From contig JAUSAB010000072.1 of NCBI GenBank assembly GCA_030653035.1, positions 23,099-87,098 on the forward strand: a stretch of 64,000 bases of DNA, in the 5' to 3' direction. Below the pieces are notes generated by a model, which saw only the letters and a list, made by a program, of their open reading frames with translations, did not search any database and was not told where the DNA came from. Shown here piece after piece: positions 36,648 through 45,260 of this stretch. Both the position numbers and the translations under genes were made by a program. Position 1 is the stretch's first letter. Each line of letters starts with the position of its first letter. The DNA is from Desulfocapsaceae bacterium (GTDB lineage: Bacteria; Desulfobacterota; Desulfobulbia; Desulfobulbales; Desulfocapsaceae).

Positions 36648-37319
36648 TTATTTTGACCAATCATTGTGTTCAAACTCACTATGGTCAGGTTTGGGTGGCT
36701 TTTCTTCCAGTAATCGTTGGGTGAGCCATTTGAGTACCTGTGGAAATTCTGCCTTAAACTCGGCAAGCGCTTTACCACGATGGCTGACTTTGTTTTTTTC
36801 TTCCATTGTGCATTCAGCAAAAGTCTTTCCCAGATCTTCAAAATAGAAGATTGGATCATAACCAAAACCTGTTTCACCCCTTCGTTCTTCCAAAAGAGTT
36901 CCTTCACATCTTCCTTCATAGGTTAAAGCCGGACCAGACGGAACCGCAATTGAAAGTACGCACTGAAAAGCGGCACGACGATTTTTTATCCCTTGCATGT
37001 CTTGCAATAATTTATCAACATTTTCTTTATCTGTTGCATTTTCGCCGGCATACCGTGCTGAGTATACTCCTGGGGCACCATTCAAGGCCTCAACTACAAG
37101 TCCGGAGTCATCTGCAATTGCCGGAAAGCCAAGTATCTTTGCGGTATGGATGGCTTTTTTGTAGGCATTATCGTCAAAGGTTTCACCATCTTCAATAGCC
37201 TCAGGCAGAGGGCCAAAATCGGCAAGTGATCGAATTTCGATGGGGAAATCTTTCAGCATTTCCTGGAATTCTTTAACCTTGTTTGTGTTGGTAGTGGCAA
37301 GAATCAGTAGGGTGACCAT
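36648..37319 (-). CDS. rdgB: XTP/dITP pyrophosphatase (RdgB/HAM1)
   Basis: House-cleaning enzyme that removes non-canonical purine triphosphates; 223 residues. ILATTNTNKVKEFQEML, IADDSGLVVEALNGAPGVYS, TGFGYDPIFYFED and VSHRGKAL are all family signatures. Slightly long at the C-terminus (EEKPPKPDHSEFEHND). Converges with gpsA and precedes nothing downstream on its strand. Confidence 0.93.
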   Translation of the reverse strand: MVTLLILATTNTNKVKEFQEMLKDFPIEIRSLADFGPLPEAIEDGETFDDNAYKKAIHTAKILGFPAIADDSGLVVEALNGAPGVYSARYAGENATDKENVDKLLQDMQGIKNRRAAFQCVLSIAVPSGPALTYEGRCEGTLLEERRGETGFGYDPIFYFEDLGKTFAECTMEEKNKVSHRGKALAEFKAEFPQVLKWLTQRLLEEKPPKPDHSEFEHNDWSK

Positions 37320-37334
37320 AGCAATTGTCTCTTG

Positions 37335-37898
37335 TTATAATAAATTAATTTTTTGAATCTTTTTTTTGAGTTTTTTATCGTAACGTTCCTGTTCACTATA
37401 TATACAACCACAGTACGCCTGTCGATATAATTTCATTTCAATGGCTTGATCTATCCCTTGTTGCCATCCTTCTCGAAAATCTTGATAGTAAAAATCAATC
37501 TGATATTTATGGGACAGGGAGGTACCAATTTTACGAATACATTCATGATCCTGGTGTTTGCTGTATAGGAGTGTGGTTGAAAAGGCGTCATATCCTTCTT
37601 CTTTGGCTTTTTTGGCCACCGGTTCCAGGCGCATGGCATAACAAAGAGGACATCTCTTTGTTTCATGAAAAACGACCTTTCTTAAATATTCTGTAAGGCC
37701 ATATTCGGTTTCAATATCCACCTCGAAATGAGTTGTTTCGGCCAATTGTTGAACACTCTGGATGCGCTGTTTAAATTCACGGTAAGGGTGAATATTGGGG
37801 TTGTAAAAATATCCCTGCACCTCTATTCCCTGGGCTCGTAATTGTGCTAATGGGTATATGGAACATGGTCCACAACAGATATGCAGAAGAATGTTCAT
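37335..37898 (-). CDS. queH: Epoxyqueuosine reductase QueH
   Basis: Last step of queuosine synthesis in organisms that lack QueG; 187 residues. HICCGPCSIYPLAQL gives the CC-x-x-C pair, and KRCPLCYAMRLEPVAKKA and AYCGCIYSEQERY supply the further Cys residues that bind metal/Fe-S. TTLLYSKHQDHECI is also typical. It overlaps the stop of the sigma-54 regulator by 4 bases. Confidence 0.9.
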   Translation of the reverse strand: MNILLHICCGPCSIYPLAQLRAQGIEVQGYFYNPNIHPYREFKQRIQSVQQLAETTHFEVDIETEYGLTEYLRKVVFHETKRCPLCYAMRLEPVAKKAKEEGYDAFSTTLLYSKHQDHECIRKIGTSLSHKYQIDFYYQDFREGWQQGIDQAIEMKLYRQAYCGCIYSEQERYDKKLKKKIQKINLL

Positions 37899-39457
37899 TT
37901 TGTGGAGATCTTAAATTTTTTCGGATCAATATTGTATTGATGAATCTTATAATTAATAATCCGCAAACTGGTGCTTAATGCCTCTGCTACCTTGGTTTGG
38001 TTACCATTATGGAGTTTCAGACTTTCAATAATCAGCTCTTTTTCAAGGTTTTCAACAGAGCCGGCAAGTGAGAGAAGGTTGGTTGTTTTGCTTGAGCTGG
38101 ATGTTTGCAGTGTTGGCGGCAGATGAGCGCCTTTGATAGAATCATCATCACAAATCAAGACAGCCCTTTCCATACAATTCTGGAGTTCCCGCACATTACC
38201 AGGCCAGTGATACTGAATAAGCATATCAATGGCCGAGGTTGAGATACGTTTAATAATTTTTTTATTTTCTCGGGCATATTTTTCTAAAAAATATTCCGCT
38301 AGAAGCAGGATGTCAGTCCGTCTTTCCCGTAAAGGTGGCATGTAAACAGGGAAGACGTTCAGGCGGTAATACAGGTCTTCTCTGAAGACACCCTCTTTTA
38401 CAGCTCGCTCAAGATCCTTGTTTGTGGCAGCAACAAGTCGGACATCACATTGTATTGTTTGTGTGGACCCCAGTCGTTGAAAATTTCTTTCCTGGACCAC
38501 ATGAAGGAGTTTTATCTGGACGGATGGGCTGATTTCACCAATTTCATCGAGGAACAATGTTCCGCCCTCTGCTTGTTCAAATCGTCCAATTCGGCGCTCT
38601 GTGGCCCCTGTAAATGCACCTTTTTCATGGCCAAACAGTTCACTTTCAAGAAGCGTCTCAGGCAAAGCGGAACAATTTACAACCAGAAAAGATTTGTTTT
38701 TTCGCCGACTGTTGTAATGCAGGGATTTGGCCACCAGGGTTTTTCCGGTCCCTGACTCGCCACGCAGGAGGACTGTAGCGTTGGAATCCACCACTCTGTG
38801 GACCATGTCATAGACATCCTGCATCCGGCTTGAATTTCCGATGATATCGTTAATTCTGTTTTTTTCTGAAAGCTCACGTTTGAGTCGCAGATTTTCCAAA
38901 CGTAGCCCTTCTTGTTCTCGGTTGACGGTTTGAATTCTTCGGGTAGTTTGGGCAATAAGGCCACTGAGAACGATTAAAAATCGCAAATCCGCATCTGCTT
39001 GATGGTTCAAACCATCTTTATACATCCGGTCCACACTCAAAGAGCCAATGATTTGTTGTTCGTCTCTGATAGGGACACAAAGAAAGGATTTGTTTTGATG
39101 AGAAATATCTCCTCGTGCCCCGGTTCTGTTAAGAAAACGGGGTTCATTGGCGATATGCGGCACAATGATCGGTTCTCCCGTGGCAACAACTCTTCCGGTA
39201 ATACCTTCACCAAGCACATATTGGCCAAGTTTTTTATTTTCTGCACTGAGTCCATGGGCTACTTCTATTTCCAGTTTTCCGGTCAGGGGATTGATGATCG
39301 TGATGGTTCCGTTCTCCATGGCTTTTAAATCGGCCAGGGTTTTCATTATTTTTTCCAGACAATCACTCAAGTTGACGGCCGAAGCAAGTTCCTTGGTTAT
39401 TTCGTATAAACAGGTTAGGTCCTGAAGTTCTTCTGAAATGTTTTTTTGTTCCTGCAT
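37895..39457 (-). CDS. Sigma-54-dependent regulator with GAF domain (NifA-like)
   Basis: 520 residues. An N-terminal GAF sensor (about 15-170) precedes the AAA+ domain: Walker [16 protein letters not shown], the sigma-54 contact loop GAFTGA, Walker [12 protein letters not shown], and [19 protein letters not shown]. The C-terminal Fis-type helix-turn-helix is [23 protein letters not shown]. It activates promoters with RNA polymerase-sigma54. Domain order matches NifA, but no nif gene is present, so the target is unknown. queH is coupled downstream. Confidence 0.88.
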   Translation of the reverse strand: MQEQKNISEELQDLTCLYEITKELASAVNLSDCLEKIMKTLADLKAMENGTITIINPLTGKLEIEVAHGLSAENKKLGQYVLGEGITGRVVATGEPIIVPHIANEPRFLNRTGARGDISHQNKSFLCVPIRDEQQIIGSLSVDRMYKDGLNHQADADLRFLIVLSGLIAQTTRRIQTVNREQEGLRLENLRLKRELSEKNRINDIIGNSSRMQDVYDMVHRVVDSNATVLLRGESGTGKTLVAKSLHYNSRRKNKSFLVVNCSALPETLLESELFGHEKGAFTGATERRIGRFEQAEGGTLFLDEIGEISPSVQIKLLHVVQERNFQRLGSTQTIQCDVRLVAATNKDLERAVKEGVFREDLYYRLNVFPVYMPPLRERRTDILLLAEYFLEKYARENKKIIKRISTSAIDMLIQYHWPGNVRELQNCMERAVLICDDDSIKGAHLPPTLQTSSSSKTTNLLSLAGSVENLEKELIIESLKLHNGNQTKVAEALSTSLRIINYKIHQYNIDPKKFKISTK

Positions 39458-39612
39458 GGTTATTGCTTTTTTTATTGGTTATGAGTGGTAGTGGAAAATG
39501 CAATTGTGTAATTTATCATTTTATGATGAAGCTTGTAACAGAAAATGCGGTGTTTATCGATCAAATATTACAATTTTGTTTTTTTTAACCAGTATCTTGT
39601 CTTTGGCAGATG

Positions 39613-39641
39613 TTGACAGTTTTGGGCTTAGATGGTAAAAG
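39613..39641 (+). promoter_or_regulatory. Predicted promoter of the tRNA-Ser pair
   Basis: TTGACA (39613-39618), 17-base spacer, TAAAAG (39636-39641). Start expected near 39648, just before the first tRNA. Confidence 0.6.
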
Positions 39642-39654
39642 AGCTCAGAATGAT

Positions 39655-39740
39655 GGAGGAATGGCCGAGTGGTTGAAGGCGGCGGTCTTGAAAACCGTTG
39701 AACGCAAGTTCCGTGGGTTCGAATCCTACTTCCTCCGCCA
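39655..39740 (+). tRNA. tRNA-Ser (UGA anticodon)
   Basis: 86 bases including the encoded CCA. The acceptor GGAGGAA pairs with TTCCTCC. The anticodon loop CTTGAAA gives UGA. A long variable arm, as expected for tRNA-Ser, and the GGTTCGAATCC T-loop are present. Confidence 0.95.
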
Positions 39741-39748
39741 TTTATTCT

Positions 39749-39840
39749 GGAGAGGTGACCGAGAGGCCGATGGTGCTCGCCTGCTAAGCGAGTGTGGGGG
39801 TTAAACTCCACCGAGGGTTCAAATCCCTCCTTCTCCGCCA
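39749..39840 (+). tRNA. tRNA-Ser (GCU anticodon)
   Basis: 92 bases with encoded CCA, 8 bases after the first. GGAGAGG pairs with CTTCTCC (one G-U). The anticodon loop CTGCTAA gives GCU. The long variable arm and GGTTCAAATCC T-arm are clear. Confidence 0.95.
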
Positions 39841-39848
39841 ATGCCAAT

Positions 39849-39887
39849 AAACCCCTTTTAAGTTTTTACTTAAAAGGGGTTTTTGTT
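39849..39887 (+). terminator. Intrinsic terminator after the tRNA-Ser pair
   Basis: The stem AAACCCCTTTTAAG pairs with CTTAAAAGGGGTTT across a 6-base loop and is followed by T's. Confidence 0.88.
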
Positions 39888-39987
39888 TGTGTACTGAAAA
39901 GGTATGATTGCAGAGGTAAATTTTGAGTGTAATCTGGCGAGAAAACAGGAGATTGAGAATTGTTTAACTGGGAATGAGGTTGACCGA

Positions 39988-40320
39988 ATGAAGATTGAAT
40001 GGGCATATTTTCGTAAAGGGTGAGTGTCGTGCAACAAGGCCCGGGAGGCTCTTGAGCTGGTTGAGATTGTGGTTGAGGTTGATGCGAAAAAAGAGGCTTT
40101 ACAGGCAGAAGAGGTCTGGGACAGATTGCAGCGAGTCGAGAAGATCATTGTTGCTAAAGGGCAAAAGGTGCAGACATATGTCCCTGACCTGTCAGTTAAA
40201 GATGATCTCATGCATGATGTTCTGGGCCGTACCGGCAACCTGCGTGCCCCCACAGTACAGGTGGGGAACACCTATTATGTGGGCTATAATGAAAACATAT
40301 ATGAGGAGTTGATGACATGA
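39988..40320 (+). CDS. ArsC/thioredoxin-like selenoprotein with in-frame UGA (Sec12)
   Basis: The frame opens at ATG 39988 (Shine-Dalgarno GAGG eight bases upstream) and reads MKIEWAYFRKG, then TGA (40021-40023), then VSCNKAREALE and on to 40320. Translating TGA as selenocysteine gives a 110-residue protein with a UxxC motif (U-V-S-C). This replaces the CxxC of the ArsC/Spx-type thioredoxin fold, where CxTCRKA is usual. A cis-Pro motif LRAPTVQVGNTYYVGYNE follows. A GTG at 40024 directly after TGA would lose the first strand and half of the redox motif. A hairpin suited to a bacterial SECIS lies just downstream. Coupled by ATGA to the next gene. Confidence 0.8.
40035..40054 (+). promoter_or_regulatory. 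Candidate bacterial SECIS hairpin
   Basis: CAAGGCC (40035-40041) pairs with GGC-U-CUUG (40047-40054, one bulged U), loop CGGGA. It begins 11 bases after the UGA at 40021-40023, which puts the loop about 20 bases downstream, within the window known for SelB-read SECIS elements. Bacterial SECIS sequences are poorly conserved, so support is by position and shape only. Confidence 0.5.
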
Positions 40321-41129
40321 ACTGGAAAAGTCTGTTTACCCCTGGGGCCAATATGGGCCCGGAAGAGGCCAGGAAGTTTATCAATGGCCACCCCAGGGAT
40401 TCCTATCAGATTCTTGATGTGCGGCAACCCAAGGAATATGAGCAAGGTCATCTTGCCGGCGCCCTGCTCATGCCGGTAAAAGAAGTGGCAACTAGGCTTG
40501 CTGAGTTGGACCGGAATAAACCCCTGTTAGTTTACTGCCATTCAGGTGTGCGCAGCAAGGCTGCCAGTCAATTATTGCTGGCCGAAGGATTCAAGGATGT
40601 ATACAACATGAGCGGTGGGATCGTCGCCTGGGCGGGTGAAAAAGTCAGTGGTGGGGAGTTGCTGGGTGTGGAGTTTTTTATAGACCGTGAATTTCCGGAT
40701 GTCTTTCAGATGGCCCATGCCATGGAAGAGGGGCTGCGGCAGCTCTACCTTGGCCTTATGGACAGGGTTACCAATAAAGAAACTCAAAAGTTTCTGGAGC
40801 GTTTAGCCCACTTTGAAGAGGGGCATAAGGAAATGCTGATGGCCATGTTTTCCCCGGATGATTTTAGTGGTAATGACGAGACCGGAATCGTGGAGGGAGG
40901 TCTGGACCGACAACAGATCCTGGCCCATTTTGCTTCGCAACTTGAGAGGATGGAAGATATCCTGCAACTGGGGATGATGCTTGAGGCTCAGGCCCTGGAT
41001 CTCTACACTCGTCTGGCCAGAAAGAGTGTAGAGGGAAAAAGCAGGGAGCTCTTTTATTTTCTGGCCAAAGAGGAGGCCAGCCATTTGGGTTATCTAACTG
41101 AGGAATTGGATAAATTGCTTGCCGTGTAA
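40317..41129 (+). CDS. Rhodanese-rubrerythrin fusion protein
   Basis: 270 residues. The N-terminal rhodanese (about 10-115) has YQILDVRQPKEYEQGHLAGA and the active loop VYCHSGVRSKAA with its Cys. The C-terminal ferritin-like domain (about 125-268) has diiron-type ExxH motifs in LERLAHFEEGHKEM and FLAKEEASHLGYL, plus EAQALDLYTRL. No rubredoxin domain. The ATG overlaps the selenoprotein stop (ATGA). Together they suggest sulfane-sulfur or peroxide handling in an anaerobe; the exact reaction is inference. Confidence 0.88.
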   Translation: MNWKSLFTPGANMGPEEARKFINGHPRDSYQILDVRQPKEYEQGHLAGALLMPVKEVATRLAELDRNKPLLVYCHSGVRSKAASQLLLAEGFKDVYNMSGGIVAWAGEKVSGGELLGVEFFIDREFPDVFQMAHAMEEGLRQLYLGLMDRVTNKETQKFLERLAHFEEGHKEMLMAMFSPDDFSGNDETGIVEGGLDRQQILAHFASQLERMEDILQLGMMLEAQALDLYTRLARKSVEGKSRELFYFLAKEEASHLGYLTEELDKLLAV

Positions 41130-41131
41130 AA

Positions 41132-41172
41132 CCATTACGAGGATAGCATTCTAAATGCTATCCTCGTAATGG
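41132..41172. repeat. Perfect 19-base hairpin between convergent genes
   Basis: 41132-41150 (CCATTACGAGGATAGCATT) and 41154-41172 are exact reverse complements with the 3-base loop CTA. There is no T-run, so it is not a classic intrinsic terminator, although it sits where one would be expected. Confidence 0.7.
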
Positions 41173-41202
41173 CGCAAGGAAGAAGAAAATGATGGTGGAT
41201 TG

Positions 41203-41814
41203 TTATTGTTCCGCCGCCGCTGGTGGAGGAGGTGGTGAGGCGGGAGCGGTAACGTGTTGTTTGTTTTGCAGACGTTCTTCATAAACTGAGAGGACAAGGA
41301 AGGTGGCCAGCGGTTGGGCAAAGAAGATGGCCACAAACACACTGCCGCCCAGTGACATAATGACCAAGTAAAGAACAGTAAGAATAATTTGGTCGGTCCA
41401 AGGTTCTCTGGTGGCCATTGCCCATGATTCTTTGAGTGCGTCCATGATGCCCATCTCTTTGTCGGTCATCAGGGGCACCATGTAGATAGTGCCAAAGACT
41501 AGAGCCGCAGTCATGAGAATGCCGGGGAGTATCAGCATGGTAAAACCAAGCATCAGGGCCATCATCACCAGAAAACCAAAGAGAGCGAGGGGCAGGAAGA
41601 GTCGCATCTCGGAAAAAAGATCTTTCACGTCTGGCTCTCTTCCCTCCCGCAGGGCTCGAAGGAGTGATTGCATGTATCCGGCTATGGTTACCGGGGCCAG
41701 GATTCCCAGACTGCAGACACTCACAACAATCTGTACCAGGGTTAAGATCAAAACTGGTCCGATAAATTTCAGGGTGTTCTGCCATGCTGTTTCCGCGTGT
41801 TCCTTGAAATCCAT
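41203..41814 (-). CDS. Integral membrane protein of unknown function
   Basis: 203 residues. The ATG at 41814 follows AAGGAGG. About five hydrophobic segments are visible (for example FIGPVLILTLVQIVVSVCSL, LALFGFLVMMALMLGFTMLI, LTVLYLVIMSLGGSVFVAIF). The C-terminus is Pro/Ala-rich (TAPASPPPPPAAAEQ). It resembles the DUF975/GPDPase-membrane type proteins in general build, but I do not assign a family. It lies downstream of radA on the same strand. Confidence 0.65.
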   Translation of the reverse strand: MDFKEHAETAWQNTLKFIGPVLILTLVQIVVSVCSLGILAPVTIAGYMQSLLRALREGREPDVKDLFSEMRLFLPLALFGFLVMMALMLGFTMLILPGILMTAALVFGTIYMVPLMTDKEMGIMDALKESWAMATREPWTDQIILTVLYLVIMSLGGSVFVAIFFAQPLATFLVLSVYEERLQNKQHVTAPASPPPPPAAAEQ

Positions 41815-41868
41815 TGTTTCCTCCTTGCTTTCTTGTGGGAAAATTAGGGTGAAATTTGACAATATGTC

Positions 41869-43236
41869 TTAATCAAAAATCACCGCCAACACTTCCTGGA
41901 TGGTTGAAACTCCCTGCAGATCCATTCTGCTTTTCCAGGTCAGTCTGTCCAGATTGCCTCGTGGGAGAATAAAGCGGGTAAAGCCCAGACGTTCTGCCTC
42001 TCGTACCCGCATCTCGATCTGGCCTGTGGCCCGGATCTCGCCTGCCAGCCCAACCTCGCCGCATACCACCGTGGTTGACGGGATTGTGCGGTTCAAGAGG
42101 CTTGAGGCCAAGGCGCAGATCACGCCAAGGTCAAGGGCTGGTTCTTCAATCCGGATGCCACCGGCAATATTGAGAAAGATATCATGGCCGTACAGATTCA
42201 AGCCAGCCTTTTTCTCCAGCACCGCACAGAGCAGGGCCAGACGCTGGGGATCGGCCCCGATGGCGGTTCGTCTGGCGGTGCCGAGATTGGTGGGGCTGAC
42301 GAGTGCCTGGACCTCAACAAGGATGGGCCTGGTGCCTTCAATGCTCGGCAGGACCACGGAGCCGGGGACATCAAGAGGCCTCTCCGCCAGAAAGATCTCG
42401 GAGGGGTTGTTGACCTGTACCAGCCCCTCTTCCTTCATTTCAAAGACCCCGATCTCATTGGTGGAGCCGAAACGGTTTTTCACGGTGCGCAGGATGCGGA
42501 AGGCATGGTTGCGATCCCCTTCAAAATAGAGGACTGTATCTACCATGTGCTCCAAGACTTTTGGCCCGGCCAGGGAACCGTCTTTGGTTACATGGCCGAC
42601 CAGAATAGTCGGGATATTCTCCTGTTTGGCCATGGTCAGGATGCGGGCCGCAGATTCCCGAACCTGGGTTACGGAACCGGCTGCCGAGGGAAAATCCTCA
42701 CAGACAAGAGTCTGGATGGAATCCACGGCTAAAAGGGCAGGGCGCATCTCACAGGCCATGGCGATAATGGCCTCTACCCTGTTTTCGCAGGCCAGATACT
42801 CTTCCGGGTGGATGGCATCCAGACGCTTGGCCCGAAGCTTGATCTGGTGGGCGGATTCCTCGCCCGACACATAGAGGACGCGCCGATCCTGTCTGGCAAT
42901 GGCGGCCAGCAGATGCAGCAGCAGGGTGGACTTGCCGATACCGGGATCACCGCCAATGAGCACCACCGAGCCCGGCACAATGCCGCCGCCCAGTACCCGG
43001 TCAAGTTCGTCGATGCCTGTAGGGATCCGCTCTTCGTCGCTATCCGGGGCCAGATGCAGGGGAACCGGCTTGACGTTGAGGGTTGCCCGTCCTCCTGAAC
43101 GGATCGGCGTAATCAACTCTTCCACCAAAGATTCCCACTCCCCGCACTGGGAGCAGCGGCCCAGCCATTTCAGACTTTGGTAGCCGCATTTTTGACAGAT
43201 AAAGACTGTTTTTTCTTTCTTCTTTGGTATATTCAT
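41869..43236 (-). CDS. radA: DNA repair protein RadA
   Basis: Branch-migration ATPase in recombination; 455 residues. N-terminal C4 zinc finger CQKCGYQSLKWLGRCSQCGEW, Walker A IGGDPGIGKSTLLLHL, the RadA-specific KNRFG motif (TVKNRFGSTNEIG), and a C-terminal Lon-protease-like domain. All signature parts present; Shine-Dalgarno weak. Confidence 0.95.
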   Translation of the reverse strand: MNIPKKKEKTVFICQKCGYQSLKWLGRCSQCGEWESLVEELITPIRSGGRATLNVKPVPLHLAPDSDEERIPTGIDELDRVLGGGIVPGSVVLIGGDPGIGKSTLLLHLLAAIARQDRRVLYVSGEESAHQIKLRAKRLDAIHPEEYLACENRVEAIIAMACEMRPALLAVDSIQTLVCEDFPSAAGSVTQVRESAARILTMAKQENIPTILVGHVTKDGSLAGPKVLEHMVDTVLYFEGDRNHAFRILRTVKNRFGSTNEIGVFEMKEEGLVQVNNPSEIFLAERPLDVPGSVVLPSIEGTRPILVEVQALVSPTNLGTARRTAIGADPQRLALLCAVLEKKAGLNLYGHDIFLNIAGGIRIEEPALDLGVICALASSLLNRTIPSTTVVCGEVGLAGEIRATGQIEMRVREAERLGFTRFILPRGNLDRLTWKSRMDLQGVSTIQEVLAVIFD

Positions 43237-43291
43237 AAAGGAATAAATAATCGCTCGTCTTTAGCCTTCAGCGTAATAGAGGAAAATCACC

Positions 43292-44089
43292 ATGGACATA
43301 TCTTCAAGTAGTATGCCTTCGTCTCAAGTCCCTGTCAAATGGATTTCTCTCTGGTCTTCCCTTGGCTTTCTCTTTCGCAGCCCAAAACTACTTGGCTCGA
43401 GTTTATTGCTGGTTCTTTTGACTTTTGCGCTTACCTGGGGAGGATATGTGCTGTCCGTGGGATATGTGGATGGTCAGACAGCCGGGTTTTTTCAGCAGAT
43501 ACCCGAGGCCGTGGGGATCTGGGGGTGGATGAAACACCTTGGCTGGCTGGTTATGAAGTGGACTTTTTTTATTATTTCCCGGATTGTAGCTTTTTATATA
43601 GCCTTTATCCTGGCTTATACCCTTAGCGCGCCCGGTTATGTCTTTTTGAGTAGTGCCGCGGAAAAAAAACACGCAGGGAAAGCCTTTGCAGAAGATGCAT
43701 CCTTTACCCTCAAAGGGATACTGACTGATATCCTGGAAGGATTGAAAATTGGTGTCCTTGGGCTGGTGGTAACCGTTGTGGCCTTGACCGCTAATTTTAT
43801 TCCGATCTTTGGCCAGGTCATTGTTCTTCTTCTTTACACCTATTATTCAGCTATCATGTTTCTCGATTATCCGACATCACGGCGCCGCTGGAGTCTGGGC
43901 CGCAAGATTGGCTGGCTGCGCAGGCATGGCAGATCCGCTTTTCGTCTGGGGATCCTGCCCGCAGTGGTCAGTTTGATTCCTTTCGTTAATATCTTTCTTA
44001 TGGCCCTGCTTTTTCCTTTGCTTACGGTATATGTAACCTTGAATTTCAGTGCTTTGGAACAGACAGAACAAGAGGGGGCAACCGAATAA
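43292..44089 (+). CDS. EI24 / CysZ-like membrane protein
   Basis: 265 residues. FLFRSPKLLGSSLLLVLLTF at the N-terminus and later hydrophobic blocks (YIAFILAYTLSAPGYVFLSS, ANFIPIFGQVIVLLLYTYYSAIMFLDYP) fit the EI24 superfamily that includes the sulfate transporter CysZ. The FLDYP motif and the C-terminal VSLIPFVNIFLMALLFP match. GAGG precedes the ATG. A sulfate-uptake role would suit the organism but is inferred. Confidence 0.78.
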   Translation: MDISSSSMPSSQVPVKWISLWSSLGFLFRSPKLLGSSLLLVLLTFALTWGGYVLSVGYVDGQTAGFFQQIPEAVGIWGWMKHLGWLVMKWTFFIISRIVAFYIAFILAYTLSAPGYVFLSSAAEKKHAGKAFAEDASFTLKGILTDILEGLKIGVLGLVVTVVALTANFIPIFGQVIVLLLYTYYSAIMFLDYPTSRRRWSLGRKIGWLRRHGRSAFRLGILPAVVSLIPFVNIFLMALLFPLLTVYVTLNFSALEQTEQEGATE

Positions 44090-44096
44090 GGTTCTC

Positions 44097-45260
44097 CTAT
44101 ACCAGTTCGGCCATTACCTGATTGGCAAAGATCCTGCCTCTGGCCGTGAGTCGCAGGTGGGTTGCAGTCATCTCTAGCAACCCCTGGTCAACAAGACGGC
44201 GGAGGGTATCACCGTAGCAGTCATTCAACTCCACCCCATAGCGCCTCTGCAGGCGTTCCTTTGATACCCCCTGGTTCATCCGCAACCCCATGATCACGGT
44301 CTCTCGAAAGGATGCCGCAGGCTCCAGACATTCTTCCTCCTGTACCACTGATTGACCTGATTCAACCTGTTCACAGAAGAGTCGCGGGTCGCGGGTCTTC
44401 TGCCGGCGTCTGCCCGCCAGACAAGCAACGGCGCCGGCGCCTAAAGCCAGGTAGGGGCCGTTCTGCCAGTAGTTGATATTGTGGCGGCATTCCTGTCCGG
44501 ATCTGGCATAATTGGAGATTTCATACTGCGCAAGCCCGGCCTGCCGGCAAAGGGTGACGGTGATCTGATCCATGGCCGCAATCTCTTCTTCATCGGGAAG
44601 ATCGAGCAGTCCCTGATCCAGCTGTTGATAATAGGGGGTGCCTGGTTCTGCCGTCAGTTCATAAAGCGAGAGATGGTCAGGCGCCAGGGCCAGGGCCTGT
44701 TCCAGGCTCTGCTGCCAGGATTTGTGGTCCTGACCAGGGATTCCATACATCAAATCGAGGCTGATATTGTCAAAGCCGGCCGCCCGTGCCAGGTGCACGG
44801 CGGTTATGGCGTCATCGGCTGAATGGGGACGGCCAAGGAGCTGTAACTCTTTATCTTGCAAGGATTGTACGCCAATGGATAGCCGGTTGATGCCGCTGCG
44901 TCGCAGCAGGGTCAGTTTGGCTGAATCAATGGTCTTGGGATTGGCCTCAATCGAGATCTCCGCCTCATTGGTAAATCCAAACAGCCCTTTGCAGGCAGTC
45001 ACAATGTCTGCCAGTTCCTGACCGGCAAGGATAGTAGGGGTCCCGCCGCCCAGAAACAGGGTGGAGAGGGACTGGACAGGTATATTATGGCTGAGTTCTT
45101 CAGCCTCACGGAGCAGGGCGGCGACGTAACGGTGATGCAGATTTTCCATGCCCGGCCAGGAGACAAAGGAGCAGTAAGGGCATTTGGAGACGCAAAAGGG
45201 GATGTGGATATAGAGGGAAGAGGACTCAGTCAATGCAGCTTCTCCATCATCTCCCGGCAT
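44097..45260 (-). CDS. hemW: HemW-like radical SAM protein
   Basis: 387 residues. The radical SAM cluster motif is CVSKCPYCSF, with LFLGGGTPTIL and the C-terminal HemN-type region (GLRMNQGVSKERLQRRYG). HemW proteins carry heme rather than oxidise coproporphyrinogen. The ATG at 45260 overlaps radC by about 30 bases; a TTG at 45233, overlapping the radC stop directly, is a possible start. Same strand as radC and gatB. Confidence 0.88.
   Translation of the reverse strand: MPGDDGEAALTESSSLYIHIPFCVSKCPYCSFVSWPGMENLHHRYVAALLREAEELSHNIPVQSLSTLFLGGGTPTILAGQELADIVTACKGLFGFTNEAEISIEANPKTIDSAKLTLLRRSGINRLSIGVQSLQDKELQLLGRPHSADDAITAVHLARAAGFDNISLDLMYGIPGQDHKSWQQSLEQALALAPDHLSLYELTAEPGTPYYQQLDQGLLDLPDEEEIAAMDQITVTLCRQAGLAQYEISNYARSGQECRHNINYWQNGPYLALGAGAVACLAGRRRQKTRDPRLFCEQVESGQSVVQEEECLEPAASFRETVIMGLRMNQGVSKERLQRRYGVELNDCYGDTLRRLVDQGLLEMTATHLRLTARGRIFANQVMAELV

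Noticed and set aside
39554..39847. Minus-strand frame of 97 codons across the two tRNA-Ser genes
   Set aside because: It is the reverse complement of tRNA sequence (SRIRTHGTCVQRFSRPPPST), a well-known false protein.
40024..40320. GTG start of the ArsC-like gene directly after the UGA
   Set aside because: It removes the first strand and half of the redox motif, and its ribosome site is only three bases away; the ATG at 39988 with read-through of UGA explains the upstream coding sequence.
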